The position numbers and the translations under genes are program-made. DNA of 64,000 nucleotides from the NCBI GenBank assembly GCA_020831895.1, contig JAFIFS010000067.1:20409-84408 (forward strand). The letters run 5' to 3'. The notes beneath the pieces were generated by a model. It had not been told where the DNA came from. It saw only the letters and a list, made by a program, of their open reading frames with translations, and made no database searches. Below are positions 18,234 through 27,565 of this stretch, piece after piece (position 1 is the first letter of the stretch; each line of letters begins with the position of its first letter). This DNA comes from Chromatiales bacterium (GTDB taxonomy: Bacteria > Pseudomonadota > Gammaproteobacteria > Steroidobacterales > GCA-2729495).

Positions 18234-21200
18234 TCGGCGATGCCTGGAACCGTGATCTCGACCAGGGTCAGGTCCAGTGCCCCTTCCGCATCGTTATGCG
18301 TGACGGCGCCCAGGTAGCGTCCGGGCGTATCCAGCGACCATTCCAGCAGCAGCTCGGCCCTGTCACCCGCCGATACGTTGGACGGCGCCCCCGAGACACC
18401 CAGGTTGCCGCGGTCATCGTCCTCGCCAAACTGCCAGACGAACAGGTCGAAGCTGGTCTGCGGGCCTTCGGTCTCGAAGCCATGAACATCGACCAGGTAC
18501 CAGCCGGGCAGCGGCAGCACGATGTCGACCCGCTCCTCCGATGTGGCCTCGCCGCTGACGTCAACCAGTCCGGTACAGGCACCCTGCACCGGACAGTAGT
18601 ACACGTAGAGGTCGAGGTCATCCTCGCCGGAGGTCGCCTCGTCGAACGTCGCGATACGCAGGTACAGCGTCCCAGAGGGTACCTGGAACTCGACCCGTGC
18701 GACATGGGCGGGCGGCTGCGGCAGGAACTCGTAGAAATTTTCCGGGTCGTTGCTGACCGTGCGGCTGAAGACCGCGGCCGGGGCCAGCCCATGCACGCGC
18801 GCCTGGTAGCTGCCTTCATAGCCGAACGACAGCGCCGCCGTGGCGCTGCCGGCCGGCCCGGTCCCGGTGATCGACAGGGGTGCCGAGAACGGCAGCGTGC
18901 GCAGTGCGATCGGCGAATGGACCAGCTGTTCCCCGTTGCTCCAGCGCAGTGCGCCGAAGGCCCACTCGTAGGCCGCAGCCTCGCTGCCTGCGGTGAAGAG
19001 GAGCTCGAAGCTCGCGCTCTCGCCGTGATCCAGCGAGAGCAGTGGCGGGACGACCTCGACACTGATGCCCGCCGGAGCGTCGACCTCGGAAAAATACTGC
19101 GCCGCCTGGCCCACGTTGGTCACGGTACGGCGCACGCTGCGCGTGCTGACCAGGTTGTCGATTGCCAGTGACGGCAGGTTCAGCTGCACCGGGTCGGTCG
19201 GGTGCCCGGCCGCAGCCAGCGCGGAACAGCCCGCGGCATCGACGCGCCCGGCACCGCGGCCGCACAGGTAGGCATCGAAGTCGGCAATGCTGGTTTCGTA
19301 GACCAGGCCGGGCGACAGCGCGCTTGCGGGAACCACATGCCCGGCGCCCATCGCGAAGGGGTCGGCAGCAAGCTCGGTCTCCTCGGTGCCGAGGTCCTGC
19401 CGTGCCGTGGTCATCAGCGCGGACTTGATCCGGTCCGGGCCCCAGTCAGGCTGGGCCTGGCGCAGCAGCGCCGCGAGGCCTGCGACATGCGGCACTGCCA
19501 TGGAGGTGCCCGACAGGTACTGGAAGTTCTCGCCACGCACGCCATTGGCCACATCGCGTGTCTGTGCCGCGAGGATATCCACGCCCGGCGCCACTAAGTC
19601 CGGCTTCAGAAGGTTCGCATCGACCAGGTTCGGGCCACGGGAGGAGAACGCGGCCACGACGTTGCCCGGGTCTTCCGTGGCCAGGAACAGACGCTTGTCG
19701 AGCTTGATCTCGACGACGGACCCGGAGCGCAGCGCATCGAACAGCCGCTCGCCGTCTTCCTGCCCGATCATCACTGCCGGCAGGTTGGTGCTGCCGCGCT
19801 GGCCTGCCATCACGATGGCTGCGCCCTGATTGTTGTAGACCACCACCGCGCGCGCACCGGCCAGCTCGGCATTGCGCAACTTGGTCTGGAAGTCGCAACC
19901 CCCACGCTGGATGAACGCGATGTTGTCGCGCACCGCCTCGGCATTGACCAGCGTCTGGCAGCCGTCGTGAATGGAGCCAATCCCGTCGCCGCTGACCGAG
20001 CGCACGCCGTCGTCGACCAGCACCAGCTGTCCGTCGAGCGGGCCGCGCTGGCGCAGTGCCGGCGTGAAGCTGGCCTCGCGTGCGGCGAGGCGCCCGGAAA
20101 GGCTGGCCGGCGCGGTGATCTCGACTGCTTCATCAAAGCGTTGTCCCTGGCGGCTGGCGGCGCCCACGGTCAGCACCCAGGGCGCGCCGGCCGGAGACAG
20201 GACACTGCCCTCGAATGGTCCGTCATTACCGGCAGCTACCACGGCCAGCACGCCGGCCTCGAGCGCGGCCAGCAGTGCCAGGTCATCCGGGTCCCGGATG
20301 CTCGCGTTGCTGCTGCCGACGGAGTAGTTGATGATGTGGACGCCGTCGGCCACCGCGTCCTCGATGGCCCTCTGGAGGTCGGCCGTGCTGCAGCTCCCGC
20401 GAATCTGGCCGGGCTCCAGCCAGCAGGCCTTGTAGCTCGCGATCCGGGCCCGCGGCGCGACACCGCCTACCCAGGCCAGCGAGCTGCCGCCAATGCTCGC
20501 GCGCACCCGGTTGCCGGCAGCTGTGGCGGCGATATGCGTGCCGTGACCATCGGCATCCCGGGGCGAGATGAACTCGTTGTTGTCCAGCGGCAGGCGCTGC
20601 AGGAACGCATCGATATAGAAGCGGGCGCCGATCAGCTTGTTGTTGCAGTCGCTGGCCCTGAAGCGCTCTCCAGCCTCGCAGCTGCCGCGCCAGCCGGCGG
20701 GCGGGCCATACACGAGCTCGCGCTCCATCTGGCGGAAGCGACGGCACAGCCAGACGCCGAGCAGGGAGTTTTCCGCCCAGCTCGAGCGGCACAGGCGTGG
20801 ACGCCCGGACTCGCCGCGCCGGTCGCTGAAGCTCGGGTGCTCTGGCGTGATGCCACTGTCGATGACGCCGATGATCACGCCTTCGCCGCGCAGGCCCTCG
20901 ATGCCCCAGATGCCCCCGGCCCCTTCGAGCCCGAGAAAACCCGGGCTGGCGTTGGTCTCCACGTACTTGATCCGGTCTTCCCAGACGTTGACCACGTCGC
21001 GCCGCGAGGCGAGCTTGCGCGCCTGGAAGGGCGTCAGCCGTGCGGCGAAGCCGTTGAACGTGTAGCGATAGCTGTAGATCTTTGCGTCGAAAGCGCCCAC
21101 CGAGCGCAGCAGCGCATCGTGCCGGTCGACCAGTGCCCCGGCATAGCGCACGACCTCGGGGTCACCCGGGTCGAATGCCCGCTCTCCGGGCAGAACCTGC

Positions 21201-21391
21201 CGGCGGTCCGGGCGCTGGACCGCCGGCGGATCCGCAAGCTGGATGATGTAGGTGCGCGGCTCGAGATCCCCGGGTCCGGCCTCCGGCATCGAGGCAGGCA
21301 GGCCCGCCATCGAACTGCGCAGGGAGGCGCCGGCCGGCGCGGCGGCCAGCAGGGCGCAGCAGAGCAGCAGCAGCGGGCCTCGCCGGGACAT
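18230..21391 (-). CDS. Secreted subtilisin-like (S8) serine protease with inhibitor and PA domains
   Basis: This 1053-residue exported protease uses the ATG at 21391, chosen because it opens directly into a signal peptide (RRGPLLLLCCALLAAAPAGA). Domain order: inhibitor I9-like propeptide (about 45-140, TYIIQLADPP to RYTFNGFAARL); S8 catalytic domain with Asp178 (VIDSGITPEHPS), His283 (DGHGTHIAA), oxyanion Asn389 (AAGNDGP) and Ser630 (LSGTSMAVPHVAG); an inserted PA domain (about 450-560); and C-terminal beta-sandwich regions resembling fibronectin-III and pre-peptidase C-terminal domains (a DLDLYVYY motif). This plant-cucumisin-like layout is common in secreted bacterial proteases used for nutrient scavenging. 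No dedicated secretion genes are adjacent. Confidence 0.93.
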   Translation of the reverse strand: MSRRGPLLLLCCALLAAAPAGASLRSSMAGLPASMPEAGPGDLEPRTYIIQLADPPAVQRPDRRQVLPGERAFDPGDPEVVRYAGALVDRHDALLRSVGAFDAKIYSYRYTFNGFAARLTPFQARKLASRRDVVNVWEDRIKYVETNASPGFLGLEGAGGIWGIEGLRGEGVIIGVIDSGITPEHPSFSDRRGESGRPRLCRSSWAENSLLGVWLCRRFRQMERELVYGPPAGWRGSCEAGERFRASDCNNKLIGARFYIDAFLQRLPLDNNEFISPRDADGHGTHIAATAAGNRVRASIGGSSLAWVGGVAPRARIASYKACWLEPGQIRGSCSTADLQRAIEDAVADGVHIINYSVGSSNASIRDPDDLALLAALEAGVLAVVAAGNDGPFEGSVLSPAGAPWVLTVGAASRQGQRFDEAVEITAPASLSGRLAAREASFTPALRQRGPLDGQLVLVDDGVRSVSGDGIGSIHDGCQTLVNAEAVRDNIAFIQRGGCDFQTKLRNAELAGARAVVVYNNQGAAIVMAGQRGSTNLPAVMIGQEDGERLFDALRSGSVVEIKLDKRLFLATEDPGNVVAAFSSRGPNLVDANLLKPDLVAPGVDILAAQTRDVANGVRGENFQYLSGTSMAVPHVAGLAALLRQAQPDWGPDRIKSALMTTARQDLGTEETELAADPFAMGAGHVVPASALSPGLVYETSIADFDAYLCGRGAGRVDAAGCSALAAAGHPTDPVQLNLPSLAIDNLVSTRSVRRTVTNVGQAAQYFSEVDAPAGISVEVVPPLLSLDHGESASFELLFTAGSEAAAYEWAFGALRWSNGEQLVHSPIALRTLPFSAPLSITGTGPAGSATAALSFGYEGSYQARVHGLAPAAVFSRTVSNDPENFYEFLPQPPAHVARVEFQVPSGTLYLRIATFDEATSGEDDLDLYVYYCPVQGACTGLVDVSGEATSEERVDIVLPLPGWYLVDVHGFETEGPQTSFDLFVWQFGEDDDRGNLGVSGAPSNVSAGDRAELLLEWSLDTPGRYLGAVTHNDAEGALDLTLVEITVPGIAD

Positions 21392-21472
21392 TCGGGTGGA
21401 CCTGTTTCCGGGCTTATGGAAAAAGGCTAGCACAGCGCGCCAGCGGACCACCACGCAGTTCGCCGACCGGCC

Positions 21473-24031
21473 TCAGCCGCCGGGGCTGTCTCCGCCCCCG
21501 GAGCTGGCGGACTGAGCGGCGCGCGTGGCCGCCTTTCCGGAGCTCGCCTTGCGGGTCGCGGTCTTTTTCTTTGCGGTTTTTTTCTTCGCAGCCTTCTTCT
21601 TCGCGACCTTCTCTGCCGGCGCCGGGGTGGCAGGTGCCTTTTTCGCCTTGCGGGCCGCGGTGCTGGTGCTGCCGGTCGCGCGTCGCCCGCGGCCGCGTCG
21701 AGGCGGCGCCTGGGCCAGGAGCTCCTGGCACTCCTTCAGCGTCAGTGTCTCGGGTTCCCGATCCTTGGGGACCCGGGCATTGCGCTCCTTGTCCGTGATA
21801 TAGGGGCCAAAGCGGCCGCGCAGCACCTGGATGCCAGCCTCGGTGAAGTCGTGAATGACCCGGTTGGCGTCGGCCTCCTGTTTGGCACGTATCAGCTCGA
21901 CTGCCTCGTCCAGCGTGATCGTGTAGGGGTCGTGTTCCTTGATGGAGACGAACTTGCGCTGGGCCTTCCCGTCTGCGCCCCGTGGCTCGAACTGCACATA
22001 GGGGCCGAAACGACCGATGTTGGCGGACACCGGCCAGCCCTCGGCGGTGGTGCCGAGCTTGCGCGGCAGCTTGAACAGCTCCAGTGCCTCTTCCAGGCTG
22101 ATCGTCGCCATCTTCTGGCCCGGACGCAAACCGGCGAAACGTGGTTTCTCCTCGTCCTCCCGCGTGCCGATCTGGACAAAGGGACCATAGCGACCCATGC
22201 GCACGCTGATGGGCTTTCCGCTCTTCGGGTCCGTTCCCAGATCCCTGGCCTGCCCGGCCTCCTCGCGCGAGACACTGGTTTCCTTGTCCTTTACCAGCTC
22301 CTGGAAGGGCTGCCAGAAGTTGTCCAGCACCGGCTTCCAGTCACGCTCGCCGCGCGAGATCGCATCGAGTTCATCCTCGAGGGCGGCAGTGAAACCGTAG
22401 TCCAGGTAACGGGTGAAGTGTACGGTCAGGAAGCTGCTGACTACCCGGCCGATTTCGGTCGGGATGAAACGCTTGCCATCCATCTCCACATAGCCGACGT
22501 CGTTCAGGCGCGAGATGATCGTCGCGTAGGTCGATGGCCTTCCTATGCCATATTCCTCCAGCGTCTTGACCAGGCTCGCCTCGGTGTACCGGGGTGGCGG
22601 CTCGGTGAAGTGCTGGTTGGCCTTGACCTCGCGCAGGTCCAGCAGGTCACCCTCACGCACGTCCGGCAGCCTGACGTCGGCGTCGTCCTCGGCCGCATCG
22701 TCCCGACCCTCGGTGTAGACGGCAATGAAGCCGGGCTCGACCAGCACTGAGCCGGTTGCGCGGAAGCGCCCGGCAGCCGGCTCGCCTGACGGCGCCAGGT
22801 CGACGCCCAGCATGTCGTAGACGGCTGGCTTCATCTGGCAGGCGACAGTGCGTTTCCAGATCAGGCTGTACAGGCGGAATTCCTCGTCGCTCAGGAACCT
22901 GCGGATGTCCTCGGGCGCGTAACGTATGCTGGTAGGGCGGATGCCCTCGTGCGCCTCCTGTGCGTTCTTCGCCGAGGTCCGGTAGGTATTGGGCTTCTCG
23001 GGCACGCTGTCGGGCCCGTAGCGTTCGCCGATGAAGCCCCGGATCTCCTGCACGGCATCGCGCGCCAGCGTGACCGAGTCGGTCCTCATGTAGGTGATCA
23101 GGCCGGTCACGCCATCGCCGACGTCGACGCCCTCGTAGAGCCGCTGGGCGACGCTCATCGTGCGTCGCGCCCGGAAGCCCAGCTTGCGCGAGGCCTCCTG
23201 CTGCAGCGTGGATGTGGTGAAGGGTGGCGCCGGGCGACGGCGGCGCTGGTTGCGCTCGACACCGGTCACGCGCAGCCGGCCACCCGCGGCGTTCTCCAGC
23301 GCCGAGCGCACCTGCCCGGCGAGCTCGCCGTTGTCGAAGCTGAAGCGATCACCCTTGCCGGGAGAATCGACTACCTTCTCGCCCTGATACTCGACCAGCT
23401 TTGCGACGAAGCTGTCGCCTTTCCCCGTGGCCTCGGCCTCGATGCTCCAGTACTCGCGGCGGCGAAACGCCTCGATCTCGTTCTCGCGCTCGCAGATCAT
23501 CCTCAGCGCGGGGCTCTGCACCCGGCCGGCGGACAGTCCCGGCTTGATCTTCTTCCACAGCAGCGGGGACAGCGTGAAACCGTAGAGGTGGTCCAGGGCC
23601 CGGCGTGCCTGCTGCGCATTGACCAGGTCGCTGGCCAGCTCACGAGGCTTCTGGATCGCCTCCCTGATTGCGCGGGCGGTGATCTCGTAGAACACGACGC
23701 GATAAACCGGCCTGTTCTCGAGCAGCCCGCGCTCGCGCAGTATCTCGCAGAGGTGCCAGGAGATGGCTTCCCCCTCGCGGTCCGGGTCCGTTGCCAGGTA
23801 GAGCGCGTCCGCCTTGCGCAGGTCGCGGGCGATCGCATCGACATGCTTCTCGTTTCTCTCGATGACCCGGTACTTCATCTGGTAGCCGTGCTCCGGGTCG
23901 ACCGCGCCCTCCTTGGCCAGCAGGTCGCGAACGTGGCCATAGGAGGCGAGCACCTTGAAATCCTTGCCCAGGTATTTCTCGATGGTCTTGGCCTTGGCCG
24001 GCGATTCGACTACGACTACGTTGGTGCCCAT
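21473..24031 (-). CDS. topA: DNA topoisomerase I
   Basis: This 852-residue type IA topoisomerase relaxes negative supercoils. The TOPRIM domain starts VVVESPAKAKTIEKYLG and carries the acidic motif TDPDREGEAISWHL. The active-site Tyr314 is in ITYMRTDSV. The C-terminal half has three or more topoisomerase repeat modules of the type GRYGPFVQIG, GRFGPYVQFE and GRFGPYITDK, which lack the four-Cys zinc ribbons of E. coli TopA. It ends in a Lys/Ala-rich tail (KKKAAKKKTAKKKTATRK) likely to bind nucleic acid. It lies downstream of smg in the conserved lysM-dprA-smg-topA order, after a hairpin. Confidence 0.97.
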   Translation of the reverse strand: MGTNVVVVESPAKAKTIEKYLGKDFKVLASYGHVRDLLAKEGAVDPEHGYQMKYRVIERNEKHVDAIARDLRKADALYLATDPDREGEAISWHLCEILRERGLLENRPVYRVVFYEITARAIREAIQKPRELASDLVNAQQARRALDHLYGFTLSPLLWKKIKPGLSAGRVQSPALRMICERENEIEAFRRREYWSIEAEATGKGDSFVAKLVEYQGEKVVDSPGKGDRFSFDNGELAGQVRSALENAAGGRLRVTGVERNQRRRRPAPPFTTSTLQQEASRKLGFRARRTMSVAQRLYEGVDVGDGVTGLITYMRTDSVTLARDAVQEIRGFIGERYGPDSVPEKPNTYRTSAKNAQEAHEGIRPTSIRYAPEDIRRFLSDEEFRLYSLIWKRTVACQMKPAVYDMLGVDLAPSGEPAAGRFRATGSVLVEPGFIAVYTEGRDDAAEDDADVRLPDVREGDLLDLREVKANQHFTEPPPRYTEASLVKTLEEYGIGRPSTYATIISRLNDVGYVEMDGKRFIPTEIGRVVSSFLTVHFTRYLDYGFTAALEDELDAISRGERDWKPVLDNFWQPFQELVKDKETSVSREEAGQARDLGTDPKSGKPISVRMGRYGPFVQIGTREDEEKPRFAGLRPGQKMATISLEEALELFKLPRKLGTTAEGWPVSANIGRFGPYVQFEPRGADGKAQRKFVSIKEHDPYTITLDEAVELIRAKQEADANRVIHDFTEAGIQVLRGRFGPYITDKERNARVPKDREPETLTLKECQELLAQAPPRRGRGRRATGSTSTAARKAKKAPATPAPAEKVAKKKAAKKKTAKKKTATRKASSGKAATRAAQSASSGGGDSPGG

Positions 24032-24057
24032 CTGATTGTTCGTGCTTCCGAGAGCAA

Positions 24058-24081
24058 GAAGCCGCGACTATGCGCGGCTTC
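24058..24081 (-). terminator. Hairpin between smg and topA (terminator or attenuator)
   Basis: A perfect 9-bp stem (GAAGCCGCG 24058-24066 and CGCGGCTTC 24073-24081) with a 6-base loop sits in the 75-bp gap between smg and topA. On the transcribed strand the stem is followed by TTGCTCTC, a weak T-tract. It may terminate part of the smg transcript, leaving topA with its own expression level. Confidence 0.5.
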
Positions 24082-24106
24082 GTTTGTCGAGTTCCGCCGG
24101 AAGGGC

Positions 24107-24577
24107 TCAGTTCACGGAGCCGGTGTGCTCCTCGAACACGAGGTCTTCCATGCGGGCGAAAGCGGATTCCTGCCCGGGCTGGCTGAACAGCACCATCAGG
24201 ACCACCCACTTGACCTGTTCCACATCGATCTGGCCATGACCCAGAGCCATCAGGCGGTCAATCACCAGTTCGCGCTGCATCGCTGACAGTATGCCGATCT
24301 GCTCGAGGTACATCAGGTAGCCGCGGCAATCGACGTCAAGCCGGTCCAGCTCGACGGTGTTGAACAGCCGGACGGAACGTTCGCCAGGCTCATTGGTGAA
24401 AGGCTCGTCCCGCTCGGTGCTGAGACCCTCGAGCCAGTCCAGCGCGGTATCCACCTCGGGTTCACCGAAGCCGGCGAGCAGAAGCTCGTCCCGCAGCACG
24501 TCCTGGTCGGCTGCCTGTTCCTGCTCGGCGTAGGTTTCGAACAGGTAAAGCAGGACATCGAGGACCGAGTCAGTCAT
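24107..24577 (-). CDS. smg: Smg/DUF494 family protein
   Basis: This 156-residue acidic protein is recognised by its N-terminus (SVLDVLLYLFETY), its E/D-rich content and its invariant position between dprA and topA. Members are small helical proteins of unclear biochemical function. Residues such as LDRLDVDCRGYLMYLEQIGIL are typical of the family core. Its start overlaps the dprA stop by 4 bp (ATGA), so it is translationally coupled to dprA. Confidence 0.92.
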   Translation of the reverse strand: MTDSVLDVLLYLFETYAEQEQAADQDVLRDELLLAGFGEPEVDTALDWLEGLSTERDEPFTNEPGERSVRLFNTVELDRLDVDCRGYLMYLEQIGILSAMQRELVIDRLMALGHGQIDVEQVKWVVLMVLFSQPGQESAFARMEDLVFEEHTGSVN

Positions 24578-25692
24578 GAGCCGCTGTTCCGCATGATCTT
24601 CTGCAAACGTCCGCCGCTCAGCGACTGCACCAGTCCCTCCAGTTCGAGGGGCAGGAGCATGGAGGAAAGCTCCGCTGCCGTCAATCCGCTGCGCTGGACC
24701 AGGGTGTCCGTGTCCACCGGGGCGAAGCCCATGAGGTCGAGCAGCCGGCGCTGCGCGGCGGACAGCCCGACAGTCCTGTCCCGGAGGCCATGGTCTGGTG
24801 CGGGAAGCAGCGAGCCGAGCAGCGAACCCAGGGCGGCGACGATTTCCCCGCTGGTCTCGACGAGCTGGGCCCCCTCCCGGATCAGGCGGTGGCAGCCGCG
24901 GCTGAGCGGGTTATGTATCGAGCCCGGCAGCGCGAACACCTCGCGGTTCTGCTCCGCTGCCCGCCGTGCGGTGATCAGCGCACCGCTGCGCATGCCAGCT
25001 TCGATCACGACTGTGCCCACCGACAGGCCGCTGATGATACGGTTGCGCTGGGGGAAATGGGCGCGCAAGGGTGGCGTGCCGGGCGGAAACTCGCTGACCA
25101 GCGCACCTTCGGCGGCGATTCTTGCGGCAAGTGCCTGGTTGCGGCGCGGGTATACTTGATCCAGTCCCGTGCCGCATACCGCAACTGTCGTTCCCCCCGC
25201 ATCCAGCGCGGCCAGGTGTGCCGCGGTGTCGATGCCCTCGGCAAGCCCGCTGCAGATACTGAAGCCTGCGCCCGCAAGGCTCCCGGCGAAGGCCCGCGCA
25301 TCGCAGAGCCCGCCCGGCGTCGCCGAACGGCTGCCGACGATAGCGAGCTGGGGCAGGCTGAGGCGGGCGGCGTCGCCCGCCACGAACAGCAGCAGCGGGG
25401 CGTCCGGGGTCTCGCGCAGCAGAGGTGGATAGCCGGGATCGGTCCAGGTCATCAGCTGCCGGCCGGGCGCGTCCAGCCAGCGCCGGCAGGCAGTCCATTG
25501 TGGTTGGTCAGGCTCAGGAAACGGCGCCCTCGGCATTCCGGCTGACCCCGGAACTGCGGCAGTGGCCTCGGCCAGCGCCGCCGCGGCGCTGCCGTGGCGC
25601 GTGAGCAGTTGCTCCACGGCCGGGCGCATTCCATGCGGGCAGCGAGCGAGCCTCAGCCAGGCCCTGAGCTCCTGATCGCCGGGAGGGCTCAC
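24574..25692 (-). CDS. dprA: DNA-processing protein DprA
   Basis: This 372-residue protein binds single-stranded DNA and loads RecA during natural transformation; it is also common in species not known to be competent. The start is GTG at 25692. The N-terminal helical region is followed by the extended Rossmann fold: VGSRSATPGG, CSGLAEGIDTAAHLAAL, AVCGTGLDQVYPRRN, SEFPPGTPPLRAHFPQRNR and VIEAGMRSGALITA. A C-terminal winged-helix domain (DTLVQRSGLTAAELSSMLLPLELEG) is present. It lies 39 bp downstream of the LysM gene and overlaps smg by 4 bp. Confidence 0.95.
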   Translation of the reverse strand: MSPPGDQELRAWLRLARCPHGMRPAVEQLLTRHGSAAAALAEATAAVPGSAGMPRAPFPEPDQPQWTACRRWLDAPGRQLMTWTDPGYPPLLRETPDAPLLLFVAGDAARLSLPQLAIVGSRSATPGGLCDARAFAGSLAGAGFSICSGLAEGIDTAAHLAALDAGGTTVAVCGTGLDQVYPRRNQALAARIAAEGALVSEFPPGTPPLRAHFPQRNRIISGLSVGTVVIEAGMRSGALITARRAAEQNREVFALPGSIHNPLSRGCHRLIREGAQLVETSGEIVAALGSLLGSLLPAPDHGLRDRTVGLSAAQRRLLDLMGFAPVDTDTLVQRSGLTAAELSSMLLPLELEGLVQSLSGGRLQKIMRNSGS

Positions 25693-25731
25693 CGTACGCG
25701 CGGCCGGGCCGCGCGGCCTTGCCGGGCGGGG

Positions 25732-26835
25732 TCAGAGGGGGCTGCGCACCCGGTCCTCGAGCCGCAGCGGCACCGTGGCCTCCATGACAAGCGCATAGCT
25801 CAACCGATCCCAGGTCCGGAACACCATTACAGTTCCGGCCTGCTCGTCGGGCAATCGCACTTTCCGGCTCATTCGCCCGGATCCGACGCGATCGGTGATG
25901 AGCTCACCGGCCTGCCAGGCTGTCAGCACATGGCCGGGCTCGAGACCGTCGCGGCTGCCGCGATTGATGACGACGACCTGGTACTGGCCGATCCGGGTGA
26001 CGCCATCGACAACGTGCATGATGGCCCCGTCGATGTCACCGTCCGGCGCGCGCGGGAAAAACACGGGCGGCAGCGGGGGCTCGGGCGGCAGAAGCCGGTC
26101 GCCCTCGAGCACCTCCCGGCTGGTCTCGCGCAGCAGCAGCGTTGCCGGATCCCCTTGGCGAAGGATGCTGCCCTCACCCACATGGATGCCCTCGTAACCC
26201 AGTGTCTGCCGGGTTTCGGGGTCCACAAGCGGCGCTCCCACGTGCACGACGCTGTACAGGTCACTGCCGTTCAGCTGTCCGCGGACGTAGGCCTTGAGCC
26301 CGGCGGCACCGATCAGCCGTCCTTCCTCGATCGCGACGACGTAAGGCAGCCCGCTCACCTCCCCACGCTCCAGCACGCGGCCCCGGGTCAGGAAGGGGCC
26401 CACGACCTCGAGCGGCAGCGTGGGAATCGCATCGGCCAGCGCCTGCTCGCGGATCCGGGGCGAGAGCCGCTCGGTCCCGGTCACGACCGGGCCGCGCTCC
26501 AGCATGATGCGCGGTTCCCCATCGATATAGACCAGCGTCAGCACATCGCCCGGAAAAATCAGGTGTGGATTGGCGACCTGTGGGTTGACGTACCAGATCT
26601 CCGGCCAGAACCACGGGTCGCGCAGGAAGCGGCCGGCGATGTCCCAGAGCGTGTCGCCGCGCTGCACGACATAGCGTTCCGGGTGCGCCGGATTCAGCCT
26701 CGCCGAGGCCGACTGCTGAAGCGCTGCCGTCAGTCCCGTTGCGGTCGCAAGTCCACTGCCGGCTGCTCCCAGTGCTGCTGCGAGCAGCACGGGAGCCAGA
26801 AGCCTGCGGCGGTGCATCGTCCGGACTATGTTCAT
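25732..26835 (-). CDS. LysM domain exported protein
   Basis: This 367-residue protein begins at the ATG at 26835, behind GGGAC and at the head of a signal peptide (LLAPVLLAAALGAAGSGLATA). A LysM domain at about 54-102 (YVVQRGDTLWDIAGRF, then WYVNPQVANPHLIFPGDVL) binds peptidoglycan. The rest is a beta-rich region of unknown role. The same gene, in the same place before dprA, is widespread in gammaproteobacteria. That supports a cell-wall function, but its partner is not known. Divergent from def. Confidence 0.92.
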   Translation of the reverse strand: MNIVRTMHRRRLLAPVLLAAALGAAGSGLATATGLTAALQQSASARLNPAHPERYVVQRGDTLWDIAGRFLRDPWFWPEIWYVNPQVANPHLIFPGDVLTLVYIDGEPRIMLERGPVVTGTERLSPRIREQALADAIPTLPLEVVGPFLTRGRVLERGEVSGLPYVVAIEEGRLIGAAGLKAYVRGQLNGSDLYSVVHVGAPLVDPETRQTLGYEGIHVGEGSILRQGDPATLLLRETSREVLEGDRLLPPEPPLPPVFFPRAPDGDIDGAIMHVVDGVTRIGQYQVVVINRGSRDGLEPGHVLTAWQAGELITDRVGSGRMSRKVRLPDEQAGTVMVFRTWDRLSYALVMEATVPLRLEDRVRSPL

Positions 26836-26885
26836 CAGGATCCCGTCCCTGCAATGCCGTGGCGGGAACGGCGGGCTGGCCACTG

Positions 26886-26891
26886 TATAAT
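26886..26891. promoter_or_regulatory. Candidate -10 element in the LysM/def divergent region
   Basis: TATAAT with a preceding TG (CTGTATAAT) reads toward def. The same block reads TTATAC on the other strand, toward the LysM gene. No good -35 matches were seen at 16-18 bp in either direction, so this is a weak promoter call within the 187-bp divergent gap. Confidence 0.3.
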
Positions 26892-27022
26892 GGCTGCCAC
26901 GAGCCGATCCGCCTGGAGGCGCCGTCCGGGCAACCCCATGCAGCCCGGAACTTCAGGACGGGATATAGCACGAATCGATATGGGCAACCTATTGGAGTGC
27001 GCCAAACTGTGAAGGAGCCGAC

Positions 27023-27559
27023 ATGGCGCGACTGAAAATCCTCGAATATCCGGATCCACGCCTGCGGACCCGGGCCCAGCCCGTGACCGAGGTCAATGCC
27101 GAGATCCGCCAGCTGATCGACGACATGCTGGAGACCATGTACGCGGCACCGGGGGTCGGGCTTGCCGCCACCCAGGTGGATGTGCACAAGCGCGTACTAG
27201 TGATGGATGTCTCGGAAAACCATGACCAGCCCTGGGCTCTCGTAAACCCCGAGATCGTCAGCCGGGAGGGTTGCGAGCTGGGCGAGGAGGGCTGTCTGTC
27301 GGTGCCTGACTACACCGAGTCGGTCGAGCGGGCTGCCCGGGTCCGGGTCCGTGCGCTCGATCGTGATGGCAAGCCCTTCGAGTTCGAGGCCGACGGGCTG
27401 CTGGCCGTCTGCGTGCAGCACGAGATGGATCACCTCGAGGGCAGGCTGTTCGTCGATTACCTCTCGGAACTCAAGCGCCAGCGGCTACGCAAGAAGCTCA
27501 GCAAGGAGCGGCGCCGGGAGCCTTTGCGGCAGGGCGCCGAATCCGCGCCGCTGATCTGA
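27023..27559 (+). CDS. def: Peptide deformylase
   Basis: This 178-residue metalloenzyme removes the formyl group from nascent proteins. All three family motifs are present: [20 protein letters not shown] with the metal Cys, and [12 protein letters not shown] with the HExxH pair. The ATG at 27023 follows GAAGGAG. It is first in the def-fmt-rsmB-DUF4390-ntrY-ntrX run, with 6 bp to fmt. Confidence 0.97.
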   Translation: MARLKILEYPDPRLRTRAQPVTEVNAEIRQLIDDMLETMYAAPGVGLAATQVDVHKRVLVMDVSENHDQPWALVNPEIVSREGCELGEEGCLSVPDYTESVERAARVRVRALDRDGKPFEFEADGLLAVCVQHEMDHLEGRLFVDYLSELKRQRLRKKLSKERRREPLRQGAESAPLI

Positions 27560-27565
27560 ACGGCC

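Noticed and set aside
18596..18640. Possible frame error at the protease 3' end
   Set aside because: The reading frame is continuous through its C-terminal beta domains to a stop shared with tag.
19967..21430. 487-residue plus-strand frame
   Set aside because: It is antisense to the S8 protease, which contains the full catalytic triad.
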